Positions 39,957-48,479 of a DNA stretch of 48,479 nt are shown here, in pieces. Source of the DNA: JBKEBQ01 sp047973225 (GTDB taxonomy: Bacteria > Bacillota_I > Bacilli_A > Erysipelotrichales > Erysipelotrichaceae). Within the stretch, counting starts at the first letter, position 1; each line of letters opens with the position of its first letter. The stretch spans positions 1-48,479 of the forward strand of contig JBKEBQ010000046.1 of NCBI GenBank assembly GCA_047973225.1, written 5' to 3'. A program made the position numbers and the translations under genes. The notes under the pieces were generated by a model that was not told the origin of the DNA, did not search any database, and saw only the letters and a list, made by a program, of their open reading frames with translations.

Positions 39957-41942
39957 ATGAAAGCAAGAATTTATGAATTACGAGCTATTTTAAACCGCTT
40001 AGGTTATGAATATTATGTGTTGGATATGCCAAGTGTAAGCGATCAAGAATATGATCGCTATATGCAGGAGTTGCTGGAACTTGAACAGGCTTACCCGCAA
40101 TTCTATGATGCAAACTCCCCCACACAACGTGTGGGTGGGAAAGTCTTAGTTGGGTTTTCTAAGGTCGCTCATGAGCAAGCAATGCTTTCTTTAGGTAATG
40201 CTTATAATAAAGAAGACCTATTTGCGTTTGATGAGCGGATTCGCGAACAGTTTGCAGATCCTCAATATATTGTTGAGCTTAAAATTGATGGGTTGGCAAT
40301 TGCATTAACATATCAAAATGGCAATTTCAAGCAGGCATTGACAAGAGGCGATGGGCTGGTTGGTGAAGATGTAAGTGAAAACATCAAAATGATTCTGTCC
40401 ATTCCAATGAAAATTCCATATTCTGGAAAACTTGAGATTCGTGGGGAAGTCTTTATGCCAAAAGAATCTTTTACAGAATTGAATGAAAAGCGTAAAAAAA
40501 ATAATGAAGAGTTGTTTGCAAACCCAAGAAATGCAGCTGCAGGAACGATTCGTCAACTACACACAAAGATAGTTAAAGAGCGCAAACTCGATGGATTTTG
40601 GTATCAAGTTGCAAATTCACAAATGGTTGCTTCCACGCATGAAGAGGCATTATTATTTTTGAAAAATAATGGATTCAAAGTGAATCCTCTATATCGAAAA
40701 TGCACTGGTATTGATGAAGTATGGACGTTTATTGAGGAAATGCAAAACCGCCGGAATACGCTTGCTTATGAAATTGATGGAATTGTGATCAAAGTAAATG
40801 CTTTGTACCAACAAAGTAGCTTGGGTGCAACAGTAAAAATACCACGATGGGCAATTGCTTATAAATTTCCAGCAGAAGAGGTAATTACAAAATTAAAAGA
40901 TATTGTCTTAACGGTAGGCAGAACGGGGAAAATTACACCCAATGCCGTTTTGGAACAGGTTCGCGTGGCGGGAACAAAGGTGCGTAAAGCACAATTGCAT
41001 AATGAGGACTTTATCGCAGAACGTGATATTCGCATTGGGGATATGGTGGTTGTTCGTAAAGCTGGCGATATCATTCCAGAAGTTGTGCGTTCCTTAAAAG
41101 AACGTAGAGAACAAAAACTGGATGTTTATAGTTTTCCTACATATTGTCCAGTCTGCAAGAGTGAACTCGTTCGTTACCCCGATGAGGCAGCTCATTATTG
41201 TATTAATGTAGACTGTCCTGCTAGGGTCATGGAAAGTATTGTTCACTTTGCTTCTAGAGATGCGATGAATATTGATACATTGGGAGATAAAAGAATTGAA
41301 TTTCTTCATCAACATGGATTTTTAAATACAATTGAAGACATTTATCGCTTGCATGAAAAAGAGCAGGCGTTATTACGATTGGAAGGTTTTCAAGAAACGT
41401 CACTCAAAAAATTGTTCAAGGCAATTGAAGATAGTAAACAAAATCCTTTAGAAGACGTTCTGTTTGGTTTGGGAATACGGCAAATAGGAAAAAAAGCGGC
41501 GAAAGTGCTCGCACAATATTTCTTACATATGGATGCTTTACAAAGCGCAAGCATGGAAACATTACTGACAATTAAAGATATTGGCGAAATTAGTGCAGCC
41601 TCACTGCGTGCCTTTTTCTTGGAGGATAAAAACGGCTCACTTATTGAAGCTTTAAAAGCGTTTGGCTTGCGCATGGATAGTGATACAATAAAAACATTGA
41701 CAACGCCTTTTAGTGGAAAGGTTATTGTCTTAACTGGCACTTTGCAAAAACTGAGTCGCAATGAAGCCAAAGTGATCTTAGAGAAACTGGGCGCAAGTGT
41801 TACAGGCAGTGTTTCTAAGCAAACGGATTTGCTTGTTTATGGTGAAAAGGCGGGATCAAAACTGCGCAAGGCACAAGCATTGGGTACTGAACTAATGGAT
41901 GAACAACAGTTTATAAAGGAGTTAGAAAGTTATGAAATCTAA
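39957..41942 (+). CDS. ligA: NAD-dependent DNA ligase
   Basis: A 661-residue NAD-dependent ligase that seals nicks. The N-terminal Ia domain (YYVLDMPSVSDQEYD, then SPTQRVGG) binds NAD. The adenylated lysine is K109 in VELKIDGLAI. OB-fold, a four-cysteine zinc finger (CPVCKSEL ... CINVDCPA near 397-419), helix-hairpin-helix motifs and a C-terminal BRCT domain (about 585-660) follow in the usual order. I chose the second of two adjacent ATGs (39957) for spacing from GAGG. Overlaps camS by eleven bases. Confidence 0.96.
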   Translation: MKARIYELRAILNRLGYEYYVLDMPSVSDQEYDRYMQELLELEQAYPQFYDANSPTQRVGGKVLVGFSKVAHEQAMLSLGNAYNKEDLFAFDERIREQFADPQYIVELKIDGLAIALTYQNGNFKQALTRGDGLVGEDVSENIKMILSIPMKIPYSGKLEIRGEVFMPKESFTELNEKRKKNNEELFANPRNAAAGTIRQLHTKIVKERKLDGFWYQVANSQMVASTHEEALLFLKNNGFKVNPLYRKCTGIDEVWTFIEEMQNRRNTLAYEIDGIVIKVNALYQQSSLGATVKIPRWAIAYKFPAEEVITKLKDIVLTVGRTGKITPNAVLEQVRVAGTKVRKAQLHNEDFIAERDIRIGDMVVVRKAGDIIPEVVRSLKERREQKLDVYSFPTYCPVCKSELVRYPDEAAHYCINVDCPARVMESIVHFASRDAMNIDTLGDKRIEFLHQHGFLNTIEDIYRLHEKEQALLRLEGFQETSLKKLFKAIEDSKQNPLEDVLFGLGIRQIGKKAAKVLAQYFLHMDALQSASMETLLTIKDIGEISAASLRAFFLEDKNGSLIEALKAFGLRMDSDTIKTLTTPFSGKVIVLTGTLQKLSRNEAKVILEKLGASVTGSVSKQTDLLVYGEKAGSKLRKAQALGTELMDEQQFIKELESYEI

Positions 41943-43068
41943 AATTACATGGTTGCTTTGTTTTTGTGTCTTGAGTGGTTGTGGTTTACAAAAAGACAGT
42001 GATGAAGCATCATTTACAACGGTTACCAAAGCAGTAGAAGCAGGAGATTATCAAACTATCTTGCCATATAACTCTACAGATTCACGACAGACACACGTAG
42101 ATTTTAATCGTGGGAGTTATGATCGTATTGCGGTAGGAGAAGGTCTACTTGCGTATTCAAAAAAATACTTCTCTCCAGATGATTACGCAATACAAGAAGG
42201 AATGATTTTGGATCGTGATACTTTACAAGTAGGTGCATATTTTGGAGATCACAAGGGTCTTTTGGGCTATCAGACTAAAGAAAATACTAGCGGATTAAAT
42301 CCGGAAAAGGGATCAACCATCCCGGTTGGAAATGGAGTGGAAATTATATCTGGTGTAGAAAGAGGAAAAGAAACGATTCCTATTGTAGATATTTTTGAAG
42401 TTGATTTTTTTGATAAAGAAGATAAAGCAAATGAAGATAGAGAAATAAAAGGAATATCCTTGACCATTGTATTGAATGAAAAAATTAAAGATGATCAAGG
42501 AAAAGAGTACATCATGAGTAAAGATAGTTTGATGACGTATGCGAGTGAAAAAGCGCGACATTTAATTGCGTATTTGCGAGAGCAACCAGCGGTAGGCCAA
42601 GATATTCCAATATTTGTGACAATGTTTAATGCTGCTTCCACAGATTCAGCACTACCAGGATGTTTTATCGGTGAAGGTTATGGGACTGACAGTATAAATG
42701 ATTTTTCAGAAATTGACGAAGAATGGACAATTTTTCCAAGTGAGCGAGCCCAGGCGCTGGATTCTGTGATTTATTCGCAGTTTGAGTCGATTAAAAATGC
42801 CTTGAAAGACTTCTTGCCGAATGATATCGGAGTAACAGGCAAAGGTAAATTTACAGATGGAAAATTGGAATATTTAAGTATTCATGTTATTACGCAAATA
42901 AAAACGTATACAGAAAGTAGTGCACTTTTGCAATATATGAATAGTTTATTGGCAAATATCAAAAGCGAGGAAATTGAAATTATTGTTGAAATATCATCTG
43001 ATGAGGAAACTTACGCACTCATAAAACGTGCGGTGGGATCTTTAGAAACAGTAGTTGTAAGTAAGTAG
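41932..43068 (+). CDS. camS: CamS-family lipoprotein
   Basis: A 378-residue exported lipoprotein. The signal peptide ends in the lipobox LSGCG, with the lipidated cysteine near residue 17. The body (NSTDSRQTHVDFNRGSYDRI near 47; PVGNGVEIISGVERG near 126) matches the CamS family, whose staphylococcal member yields a sex-pheromone peptide from its signal sequence. Gene order ligA-camS-gatCAB is also found in staphylococci. Whether the leader here (MKSKITWLLCFCVLSG) gives a signalling peptide is unknown. Cellular function of the mature protein is not established. Overlaps ligA; the ribosome binding site AAGGAG is inside ligA. Confidence 0.85.
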   Translation: MKSKITWLLCFCVLSGCGLQKDSDEASFTTVTKAVEAGDYQTILPYNSTDSRQTHVDFNRGSYDRIAVGEGLLAYSKKYFSPDDYAIQEGMILDRDTLQVGAYFGDHKGLLGYQTKENTSGLNPEKGSTIPVGNGVEIISGVERGKETIPIVDIFEVDFFDKEDKANEDREIKGISLTIVLNEKIKDDQGKEYIMSKDSLMTYASEKARHLIAYLREQPAVGQDIPIFVTMFNAASTDSALPGCFIGEGYGTDSINDFSEIDEEWTIFPSERAQALDSVIYSQFESIKNALKDFLPNDIGVTGKGKFTDGKLEYLSIHVITQIKTYTESSALLQYMNSLLANIKSEEIEIIVEISSDEETYALIKRAVGSLETVVVSK

Positions 43069-43079
43069 GGGGAAATAAA

Positions 43080-43373
43080 ATGAGTGAGTTTAATAAAGCA
43101 TATTTTAAAAAATTAGCAAACCAAATTATGTTTGACTTAAGTGATGAGGAAATTATTGCTTTGCAAGAAGATTTTACCTTGTTGAGAAAACAAATTACAT
43201 TATTGGACACCATTGACACAGAGAATGTGGAAACAATGGTATATCCTTTCGAATGTGCAACAACGTACATAAGAGAAGATGTTGCTTCCAACGTGATTAC
43301 GCAAACGGCAGCTTTACAAAATGCTCCACAACAAGAAAAAGGACAAATGATTGTACCTAAGGTGGTGAAATAG
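43080..43373 (+). CDS. gatC: Asp/Glu-tRNA amidotransferase subunit C
   Basis: A 97-residue GatC, the small scaffold subunit that wraps around GatA in the amidotransferase. The family pattern is seen in FKKLANQIMFDLSDEEI at the N-terminus and LDTIDTENVETMVYPFE in the middle, followed by the REDVASNVIT-type tail. The start has GGGGG, twelve bases after camS. Its stop codon shares one base with the GTG start of gatA (TAGTG). Confidence 0.9.
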   Translation: MSEFNKAYFKKLANQIMFDLSDEEIIALQEDFTLLRKQITLLDTIDTENVETMVYPFECATTYIREDVASNVITQTAALQNAPQQEKGQMIVPKVVK

Positions 43374-44788
43374 TGTTTATTAAAGATTCTAAAGGAAAAG
43401 GGAGTGCGTATATTGAAAACCTTTTAAAACGCGCAAAAGAAAGTCAAAAAGATTTGAATGCAGTGGTTACTTTTTGCGAAGTAAAAAAACAGATGGAAGA
43501 GGTTTCTACCTTGTCGCATAAGCCACTTTTTCAAGTGCCGATATTTTTAAAAGATAATGTTTCAACAAAGGGTGTAAGAACGACTGCGAGCAGTCGCATT
43601 CTAGATAATTATGTGCCAAGCTTTGATGCTACTGTGACAAAAAAATTAAGAGAAGCCGGAGCGATCATCTTAGGAAAAACAAGTATGGATGAGTTGGGCA
43701 TGGGAGGAACCAATTTAAATGCCTACACGGGTAGAACGCATAATCCATGGGATGTTTCTCGTATCACTGGCGGATCGAGTGGCGGTAGTGCTGCCCTTGT
43801 TGCAGCGGGTATTGTTCCTATCGCTATTGGAACCGATACGGGGGATAGTGTTAGAAAACCTGCCGCATATTGTGGAATTGTTGGGTTGAAGCCAACCTAT
43901 GGACGAATTTCACGCTATGGGATTATTCCTTATGCATCTAGTATGGATCATGTCGGCATTTTTGCAACTAGTGTTCATGATGCAGCTCTTTCACTAGAAG
44001 TTTTAGCAGGTAGAGACGATAAGGATATGACTAGTAGTTTTGAAGAGGTTATCGAATATACAAAACATATAGATTCCAACTTGCAAGGAAAAAGAATTGG
44101 GATTATTAAAAACGTATACGATGCGATTAAAGATATCGAAATCAAAAGGCAGTTTGATGCATTGGTTTTTTCGATGAAAAAACAAGGTGCATGTGTTGAA
44201 TTTGTTGAATTTGACAAAAAGTTAATGGAAGCTTTATTACCAACATATTATATTATTGCCAATGCAGAAGCTACAACCAATCATGCCAATCTTGATGGAG
44301 TTCGTTTTGGTGTGCGTGAAGCTGGCGATAATTTAGAAGCGATGATGATCAATTCTCGAACAAAAGGGTTTAGTAGTGAAGTGAGAAAACGATTTGTGAT
44401 TGGATCATATTCTTTGTTTGTGGACAATCAAGAAAAAATTTTCAAAAAAGCACAAAAAGTTAGACGGCTTATTGTTGAGGCATTAACGGATGTTTTAAAA
44501 GATTATGATGCACTCATTGCCAGTGCGAGTGGAAGCATTGCACCAAAACCCGATGATTCTGTTGAAGATAAATTAAGTGACACCTATTTAATTGCGGAAA
44601 ATCATATGTTGTTGGGGAATTTTAGTGGTTTTCCTTCTATCTGTGTACCCAATGGATTTGTAGATAGTTTGCCTATCGGGGTGAGTGTGTTAACTAAGGC
44701 ATTTGCAGAAACAACATTATTTGATATAGCAAAAGCGATTGAAGACATTAGCGCTTTAGAAGGAAACTGTACGGAGGTAACGCCATGA
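43373..44788 (+). CDS. gatA: Asp/Glu-tRNA amidotransferase subunit A
   Basis: A 471-residue amidase-signature glutaminase. It releases ammonia from glutamine for conversion of Glu-tRNA(Gln) to Gln-tRNA(Gln). The catalytic triad is Lys in VPIFLKDNVSTKG, cis-Ser in GGSSGGSAALVAAG, and nucleophile Ser in GTDTGDSVRKPA. The residue before the nucleophile is Asp instead of the common Gly (TGGS), a variant I recall from Mollicutes and Erysipelotrichia. The start is GTG with AAGGTGG upstream. Overlaps gatC by one base and gatB by four. Confidence 0.95.
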   Translation: MFIKDSKGKGSAYIENLLKRAKESQKDLNAVVTFCEVKKQMEEVSTLSHKPLFQVPIFLKDNVSTKGVRTTASSRILDNYVPSFDATVTKKLREAGAIILGKTSMDELGMGGTNLNAYTGRTHNPWDVSRITGGSSGGSAALVAAGIVPIAIGTDTGDSVRKPAAYCGIVGLKPTYGRISRYGIIPYASSMDHVGIFATSVHDAALSLEVLAGRDDKDMTSSFEEVIEYTKHIDSNLQGKRIGIIKNVYDAIKDIEIKRQFDALVFSMKKQGACVEFVEFDKKLMEALLPTYYIIANAEATTNHANLDGVRFGVREAGDNLEAMMINSRTKGFSSEVRKRFVIGSYSLFVDNQEKIFKKAQKVRRLIVEALTDVLKDYDALIASASGSIAPKPDDSVEDKLSDTYLIAENHMLLGNFSGFPSICVPNGFVDSLPIGVSVLTKAFAETTLFDIAKAIEDISALEGNCTEVTP

Positions 44789-46209
44789 ATTTTGAAGTAA
44801 TCATTGGAATTGAGATTCATTGCGAATTAAAAACGAAGACGAAAATGTTTTCTGGGGCACCTATTTCCTTTGGAAAAGAAGCAAATACTTGTACCAATGA
44901 AATCGATTTAGGAATGCCGGGTACGCTACCTGCAGTGAATAAAGAAGCAGTAACAAAAGCGATTATGGCGTGTGAAGCTTTACACTGTAAAATAGAACCA
45001 CTTGTTCGCTTTGATCGTAAAAATTATTATTATTCAGATTTACCAAAAGGTTTTCAGATCACACAACAATTTCACCCGATAGGGGAACACGGTTATGTAC
45101 AAATTGAAGTTGATGGAAAGCAAAAAGAGATTCGTATCAATCGGATTCACATGGAAGAGGATACGGCAAAGCAATTTCATCATGAAGATGGTACGTATAT
45201 TGATTTTAATCGCGCTGGAACACCACTCATTGAAATTGTGAGTGAAGCGGATATTCGTAGCGGTAAAGAAGCTGTAGCATATGTTGAAGAAATTCGAAAT
45301 ATTTTATATTATTTAAATATTAGCGATGTAAAGATGGAAGAGGGATCTCTTCGCTGCGATATAAATATCTCACTTCGCCCTTATGGGAGTGATGTATTTG
45401 GTGCGAAGTGCGAAATTAAAAATTTAAACTCAATAAGCAATGCACAACGCGCTATTGAGTATGAAATTAAACGTCAAGAAAAGTGTTTATTGGGGGGAGA
45501 AAGTATCGCACAAGCAACGCTTCGCTATGATGATATAACCAGAACGACCAAACAAATGCGCTTGAAAGAGGGTGCAGTTGATTATAAATATTTTCCAGAG
45601 CCAAATATTTTTCCGATTCAGTTGCATAATGATTTTATTGAAAATGCAAAAAAGGCGATGGGTGAGTTACCTAGTGAACGAAAAAAAACATATATGGAAA
45701 CCTATGGGTTATCAAAAAAAGATACAAATCAGTTGGTGATGCATAAAGAATTGTCTGATTTCTTCAATTTGGTTGTTTCGCATACAAGGGAATATAAACT
45801 TGCTGCTAATTGGACGTTAGTAGAAGTTGGGGGCTTTTTAAATAAAGAAGGGCTCAACATACAGGATTGTAAATTGATCCCTGAAGAGCTCGCAAAATTG
45901 ATTGAACATATCACAGAGAAAACGATTTCTAGCAAACAGGCAAAAGAGGTTTTTCGTGCGTTGGTGTTAGGAAAGAAAACAGATGTGCTTATCAAAGAAC
46001 AAGGAATGCAACAAATTAGTGATGAAACGCAATTGCGTGTCTTGGTAAGGACGGCAATTGAAAATAACCCACAATCTGTTGAGGATTATAAAAATGGAAA
46101 GAATCGTGCAGTCGGCTTTTTAGTTGGGCAAGTGATGAAATTATCAAAGGGACAAGCAAATCCTGCACTTAGCAATACGATCGTTGTTGAAGAATTGCAA
46201 AAAAAATAG
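44785..46209 (+). CDS. gatB: Asp/Glu-tRNA amidotransferase subunit B
   Basis: A 474-residue GatB, the kinase/transamidase subunit that phosphorylates and amidates misacylated tRNA. Motifs are IGIEIHCELKTKTKMFSGA at the N-terminus, FDRKNYYYSDLPKGFQITQ near residue 73, the signature RIHMEEDTAKQFH, DFNRAGTPLIEIVSE near 145, and EIKNLNSISNAQRAIEYEI. The C-terminal YqeY-like helical domain (about 405-474) binds tRNA. Overlaps gatA by four bases (ATGA). No GlnRS gene is seen in the window, in line with the indirect route. Confidence 0.96.
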   Translation: MNFEVIIGIEIHCELKTKTKMFSGAPISFGKEANTCTNEIDLGMPGTLPAVNKEAVTKAIMACEALHCKIEPLVRFDRKNYYYSDLPKGFQITQQFHPIGEHGYVQIEVDGKQKEIRINRIHMEEDTAKQFHHEDGTYIDFNRAGTPLIEIVSEADIRSGKEAVAYVEEIRNILYYLNISDVKMEEGSLRCDINISLRPYGSDVFGAKCEIKNLNSISNAQRAIEYEIKRQEKCLLGGESIAQATLRYDDITRTTKQMRLKEGAVDYKYFPEPNIFPIQLHNDFIENAKKAMGELPSERKKTYMETYGLSKKDTNQLVMHKELSDFFNLVVSHTREYKLAANWTLVEVGGFLNKEGLNIQDCKLIPEELAKLIEHITEKTISSKQAKEVFRALVLGKKTDVLIKEQGMQQISDETQLRVLVRTAIENNPQSVEDYKNGKNRAVGFLVGQVMKLSKGQANPALSNTIVVEELQKK

Positions 46210-46233
46210 TAGAATGAAGGACAAGGAGTTCAT

Positions 46234-46845
46234 ATGATGAAACGCAAGAAAAAAACAAAACAAAAAAAGCAAGCGAATTGGTTACTACGATTTACTGGCA
46301 TTGTCCTTTTAGTCCCTGCGCTAATCTTAGGGTATGTCGTTTTGACGTCTTTAGACGCGCAAGGGGAACCTGTGAAAGGCTCACGATTTCAGGATCAACT
46401 AGATCCTGAAATAACCAGTGAGGAAATTGAAAAATTAAAAACATCTATTGCTTATAAAGAAGTAGAAGATGTTGAAATCAATTTAAAAAGTGCGACATTA
46501 AGAATCAGCGTAAATATGAAAGATGATAGTAATGCTGAAACGACAGAAAATGTCATGCGTGATATATATACCAATAAAATTAATGTCATTTTACCAATCG
46601 ATAAATATTTTACAAACCATGATGAGGTGAAGATGTATGATGTCGAAATTCATGCATATAACTATGTTCCTACAGAAGAAAATGTAGCGGAAAGCACATA
46701 TCTTGTACTTACAAAAACAGCATCTACAAGTGATGTGATTATTGATAATCTTCGTACCGCAAAAAATGAAGAATTGAAAAATTCTTTATTGAATCCAACC
46801 CAGCCAGAAACGACAGGTGAAGCTGCTACTGAAGAAGGGAATTAA
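46234..46845 (+). CDS. Unrecognised single-pass membrane protein
   Basis: A 203-residue protein I cannot place in a family. It has a very basic N-terminus (MMKRKKKTKQKKQANW), one membrane segment (about residues 20-42, LLRFTGIVLLVPALILGYVV), and a probably extracellular domain of about 150 residues with alternating acidic and hydrophobic stretches. There are no cysteines and it ends in a Thr/Glu-rich tail (PTQPETTGEAATEEGN). The topology suggests the positive end is inside. The start has AAGGAG, 24 bases after gatB, so it probably belongs to that operon; a hairpin follows its stop. Function unknown. Confidence 0.6.
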   Translation: MMKRKKKTKQKKQANWLLRFTGIVLLVPALILGYVVLTSLDAQGEPVKGSRFQDQLDPEITSEEIEKLKTSIAYKEVEDVEINLKSATLRISVNMKDDSNAETTENVMRDIYTNKINVILPIDKYFTNHDEVKMYDVEIHAYNYVPTEENVAESTYLVLTKTASTSDVIIDNLRTAKNEELKNSLLNPTQPETTGEAATEEGN

Positions 46846-46870
46846 AAAGGGCGAATGCCTCTTTTTAATT
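46840..46870 (+). terminator. Probable terminator after the membrane protein gene
   Basis: AATTAAAAAG pairs with CTTTTTAATT, enclosing GGC-GAAT-GCC. The GC core followed by TTTTT looks like a terminator, though part of the T-run lies in the outer stem. It overlaps the stop codon. Confidence 0.55.
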
Positions 46871-46880
46871 GGTATCTAAC

Positions 46881-48194
46881 ATGAAAAAAAATGATATACT
46901 TACAGGGATTTGTAGTGCTTATGACCATGAAGGAAGAGGTATAATCAATGTTGAGGAGCAGTATTTTGTTGTCCCGTATGTACTGCGTAATGAAACCATT
47001 CAATTTCGTGTTCTTAAGTTAAACAAACGCCTTTCCTATGGCAAGTTAGAATCGATTGTTGTTTCCTCAAAGGAGCGAAGAACGCCTCCTTGTCCGTACT
47101 TTATGAAGTGTGGAGGATGTCATTTACAACACATGAGTGAAAAGGAACAAGCATATTTAAAGGAAAGTTTTGTAGCGGATAATATTAAAAAAATTGCGCA
47201 GGTTGATTGCGAAGTAGCTCCAATTTTACAAGGATCCAATATTGCATATCGCAATAAGGCACAGTTTCTAGTTCAATTTATACACGGTGAACTACACATT
47301 GGGATGTATCGCAAACATTCTCATGATATTATTAATATTGACTATTGTCTTATTCAAAGTGAACATATCAATCAAGTACTTAGATTTATGAAGCACAATT
47401 TACAAAAAGAAAAATTTGCAAGATACATAAAGCATTTGTTAGTGAAGCATGCTGTGTTTACAAACACGCTCATGCTCGTGTTTGTTGCAAACAAAGAACT
47501 TATGATACCACCAATATTTATCAATAAGATATTGCAAGAGATACCAGAAATTAAAAGTATTCAGGTAAATCTGAATAGTCAAAATACAAATGTGATATTG
47601 GGAAAGACGAATAAGCTTGTGTATGGAGATGCCTATATTTTTGATGAGCTAGATGCCTTACGGTTTCGTTTGTCGTTGTTTTCTTTTTATCAAGTAAATT
47701 CATATCAAACTAAAGTCCTTTATCAAATGGCAATACAACTGCTAAACTTACAGGGGAATGAGAAAGTTGTTGAATTGTTTAGTGGAATTGGGACTATTTC
47801 GCTGTACTTAGCCCCATATGTTGCCTCTGTGCAAGCGGTTGAAATTATCGAGGATGCGGTGAGAGATGCAAATGTAAATAAGCAACTTAATTCAATTGAA
47901 AATGTAAAATTTGTTTGCGGAGATGCGACAAAGTATAGTGAGACAGTTTCAGATCTTGTGGATATTGTGGTTGTTGATCCACCGCGTAAGGGGTTGAGCG
48001 AAATGGCGATTGCTTCGATTAAGAAAATAGGCCCATCACAAATTCTTTATATTTCATGCAATCCTTCAACGCTTGCTCGTGATATAAGTCTTTTAAAAGA
48101 TCGTTATGTGTGCGAAGGTGTGCAGCCAGTGGATATGTTTCCTTTTACGTATCATGTGGAGACGGTGGTATTGATGTCAAGAGTAGATAAATAA
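46881..48194 (+). CDS. rlmD: 23S rRNA (uracil-5-)-methyltransferase, RlmD/RlmCD type
   Basis: A 437-residue TrmA/RumA-family enzyme making 5-methyluridine in 23S rRNA. Residues 1-55 form a TRAM RNA-binding domain (GICSAYDHEGRGI). The [4Fe-4S] cysteines are CPYFMKCGGC near residue 71, with a fourth in DYCLIQ. The SAM-binding fold has VVELFSGIGTISLYLAPYV near 295 and VVVDPPRKGLSEMA near 365. The nucleophilic cysteine is in LYISCNPSTLARD. Which uridine is modified cannot be told; the Firmicutes enzyme (RlmCD) modifies two. The start was set at ATG 46881; it has no clear Shine-Dalgarno, and a TTG four codons earlier is the alternative. Confidence 0.9.
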   Translation: MKKNDILTGICSAYDHEGRGIINVEEQYFVVPYVLRNETIQFRVLKLNKRLSYGKLESIVVSSKERRTPPCPYFMKCGGCHLQHMSEKEQAYLKESFVADNIKKIAQVDCEVAPILQGSNIAYRNKAQFLVQFIHGELHIGMYRKHSHDIINIDYCLIQSEHINQVLRFMKHNLQKEKFARYIKHLLVKHAVFTNTLMLVFVANKELMIPPIFINKILQEIPEIKSIQVNLNSQNTNVILGKTNKLVYGDAYIFDELDALRFRLSLFSFYQVNSYQTKVLYQMAIQLLNLQGNEKVVELFSGIGTISLYLAPYVASVQAVEIIEDAVRDANVNKQLNSIENVKFVCGDATKYSETVSDLVDIVVVDPPRKGLSEMAIASIKKIGPSQILYISCNPSTLARDISLLKDRYVCEGVQPVDMFPFTYHVETVVLMSRVDK

Positions 48195-48479
48195 GAGTGT
48201 AATAAGATAAGTAAATAAAGGCTTTCCGTGGTTTGAGGTCTGGTTCTAAGCCGGAAGGATATTCACGGATTTCTGCTTTGTGGGAAGATATCCAAGAGTG
48301 GTGGATTACTCACCGGATTTACGAATTTGAATATAGGATTGGTGAGTTGATAAGATTTCTGGCAAAAATGTGGTGAGTTGACAAGATGGCTATTGGCTTG
48401 AATAGATAAACAAGGTTGAAATGCACTTATAAAGTAATTACTTTTCAAGTACATATAAAGGTTGAAATAAGAGCTGTAA
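48195..48479 (+). other. Right-edge region without an intact gene; repeats and a palindrome
   Basis: Contents seen: a 52-codon open stretch (listed separately); a direct repeat GGTGAGTTGAYAAGAT at 48341-48356 and 48372-48387; an inverted repeat ACTCACC (48308-48314)/GGTGAGT (48341-48347); a direct repeat AAGGTTGAAAT near 48411 and 48459; and a perfect 14-base palindrome AAAGTAATTACTTT at 48431-48444. The first half looks richer in G and C than the neighbouring genes. It could be the edge of a mobile element or a decayed gene. Confidence 0.4.
48215..48376 (+). pseudogene. Possible coding remnant, start missing
   Basis: An open frame with no start codon runs to TGA at 48374-48376. It reads as protein-like sequence with aromatic and charged residues (LRSGSKPEGYSRISALW, then EDIQEWWITHRIYEFEYRIG and ELIRFLAKMW). 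I do not recognise a family. Length and lack of a start make it a fragment at most. Confidence 0.3.

Noticed and set aside
46886..46898. Extended -10-like TGATATACT inside the first codons of the RlmD-type gene
   Set aside because: A start there would remove the beginning of the TRAM domain, and no suitable downstream start codon exists; probably chance.
1..48479. CRISPR arrays, prophage, tRNA or rRNA genes
   Set aside because: I saw no regularly spaced repeats, phage structural genes, CCA-ending cloverleaf genes or rRNA sequence; the only tandem repeat is coding.

Overview
The window is a low-GC, gene-dense stretch of a Firmicutes chromosome. Three things point to Erysipelotrichia: the replication block polA-fpg-coaE-dnaB-dnaI, the pcrA-ligA-camS-gatCAB block, and a GatA whose nucleophile loop reads TGDS-VRKP, a variant I recall from Mollicutes and Erysipelotrichia rather than the usual TGGS-IRQP. 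The class is an inference; no rRNA gene is present to confirm it.

Layout. 1-328 is the end of an IS3-family element whose transposase is frameshifted in an A8 run. 350-6153 is an agmatine deiminase locus: a divergent membrane-bound LuxR-type regulator (aguR), then ptcA, aguD, aguA and a carbamate kinase, which import agmatine, convert it to putrescine and make ATP. 6154-7066 is a cre/promoter/structured leader driving a Nudix hydrolase. 7229-8958 holds two divergent genes (YhcC-type radical SAM, YgjP-type metalloprotease). 8959-11470 is a second structured leader followed by nfnAB (electron-bifurcating transhydrogenase). 11554-14228 is a T-box-controlled leuS. 14262-16254 is a divergent pair of membrane-anchored proteins, a metallophosphoesterase and a VanY-like protein, both with altered active-site residues. 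16318-22388 is the replication/repair block. 22432-24822 is pfkA-pyk. Then come rubrerythrin, the potassium uptake pair ktrBA, a NifU-like scaffold, yugI-pgi, a CpXC protein, an ArsR/SmtB repressor with a Zn/Cd P-type ATPase, an iron-dependent alcohol dehydrogenase, two LytR-CpsA-Psr proteins on the minus strand, pcrA-ligA-camS-gatCAB, an unrecognised membrane protein and an RlmD-type rRNA methyltransferase. The last 285 bases hold no intact gene, only a possible coding remnant and short repeats.

Most of the window is ordinary housekeeping DNA. The parts that deserve a second look are the two leader RNAs I could not assign to a known class (upstream of the Nudix gene and of nfnAB), the adjacent pair of probable pseudo-enzymes, the dyads in front of the agmatine operon, the paired Cps2A-like LCP proteins (one with a 24-bp tandem repeat), and the right-edge remnant. 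I saw no CRISPR array, prophage, tRNA or rRNA gene. Promoters often use an extended -10 (TGnTATAAT-like), and terminators often overlap the stop codons of convergent genes.
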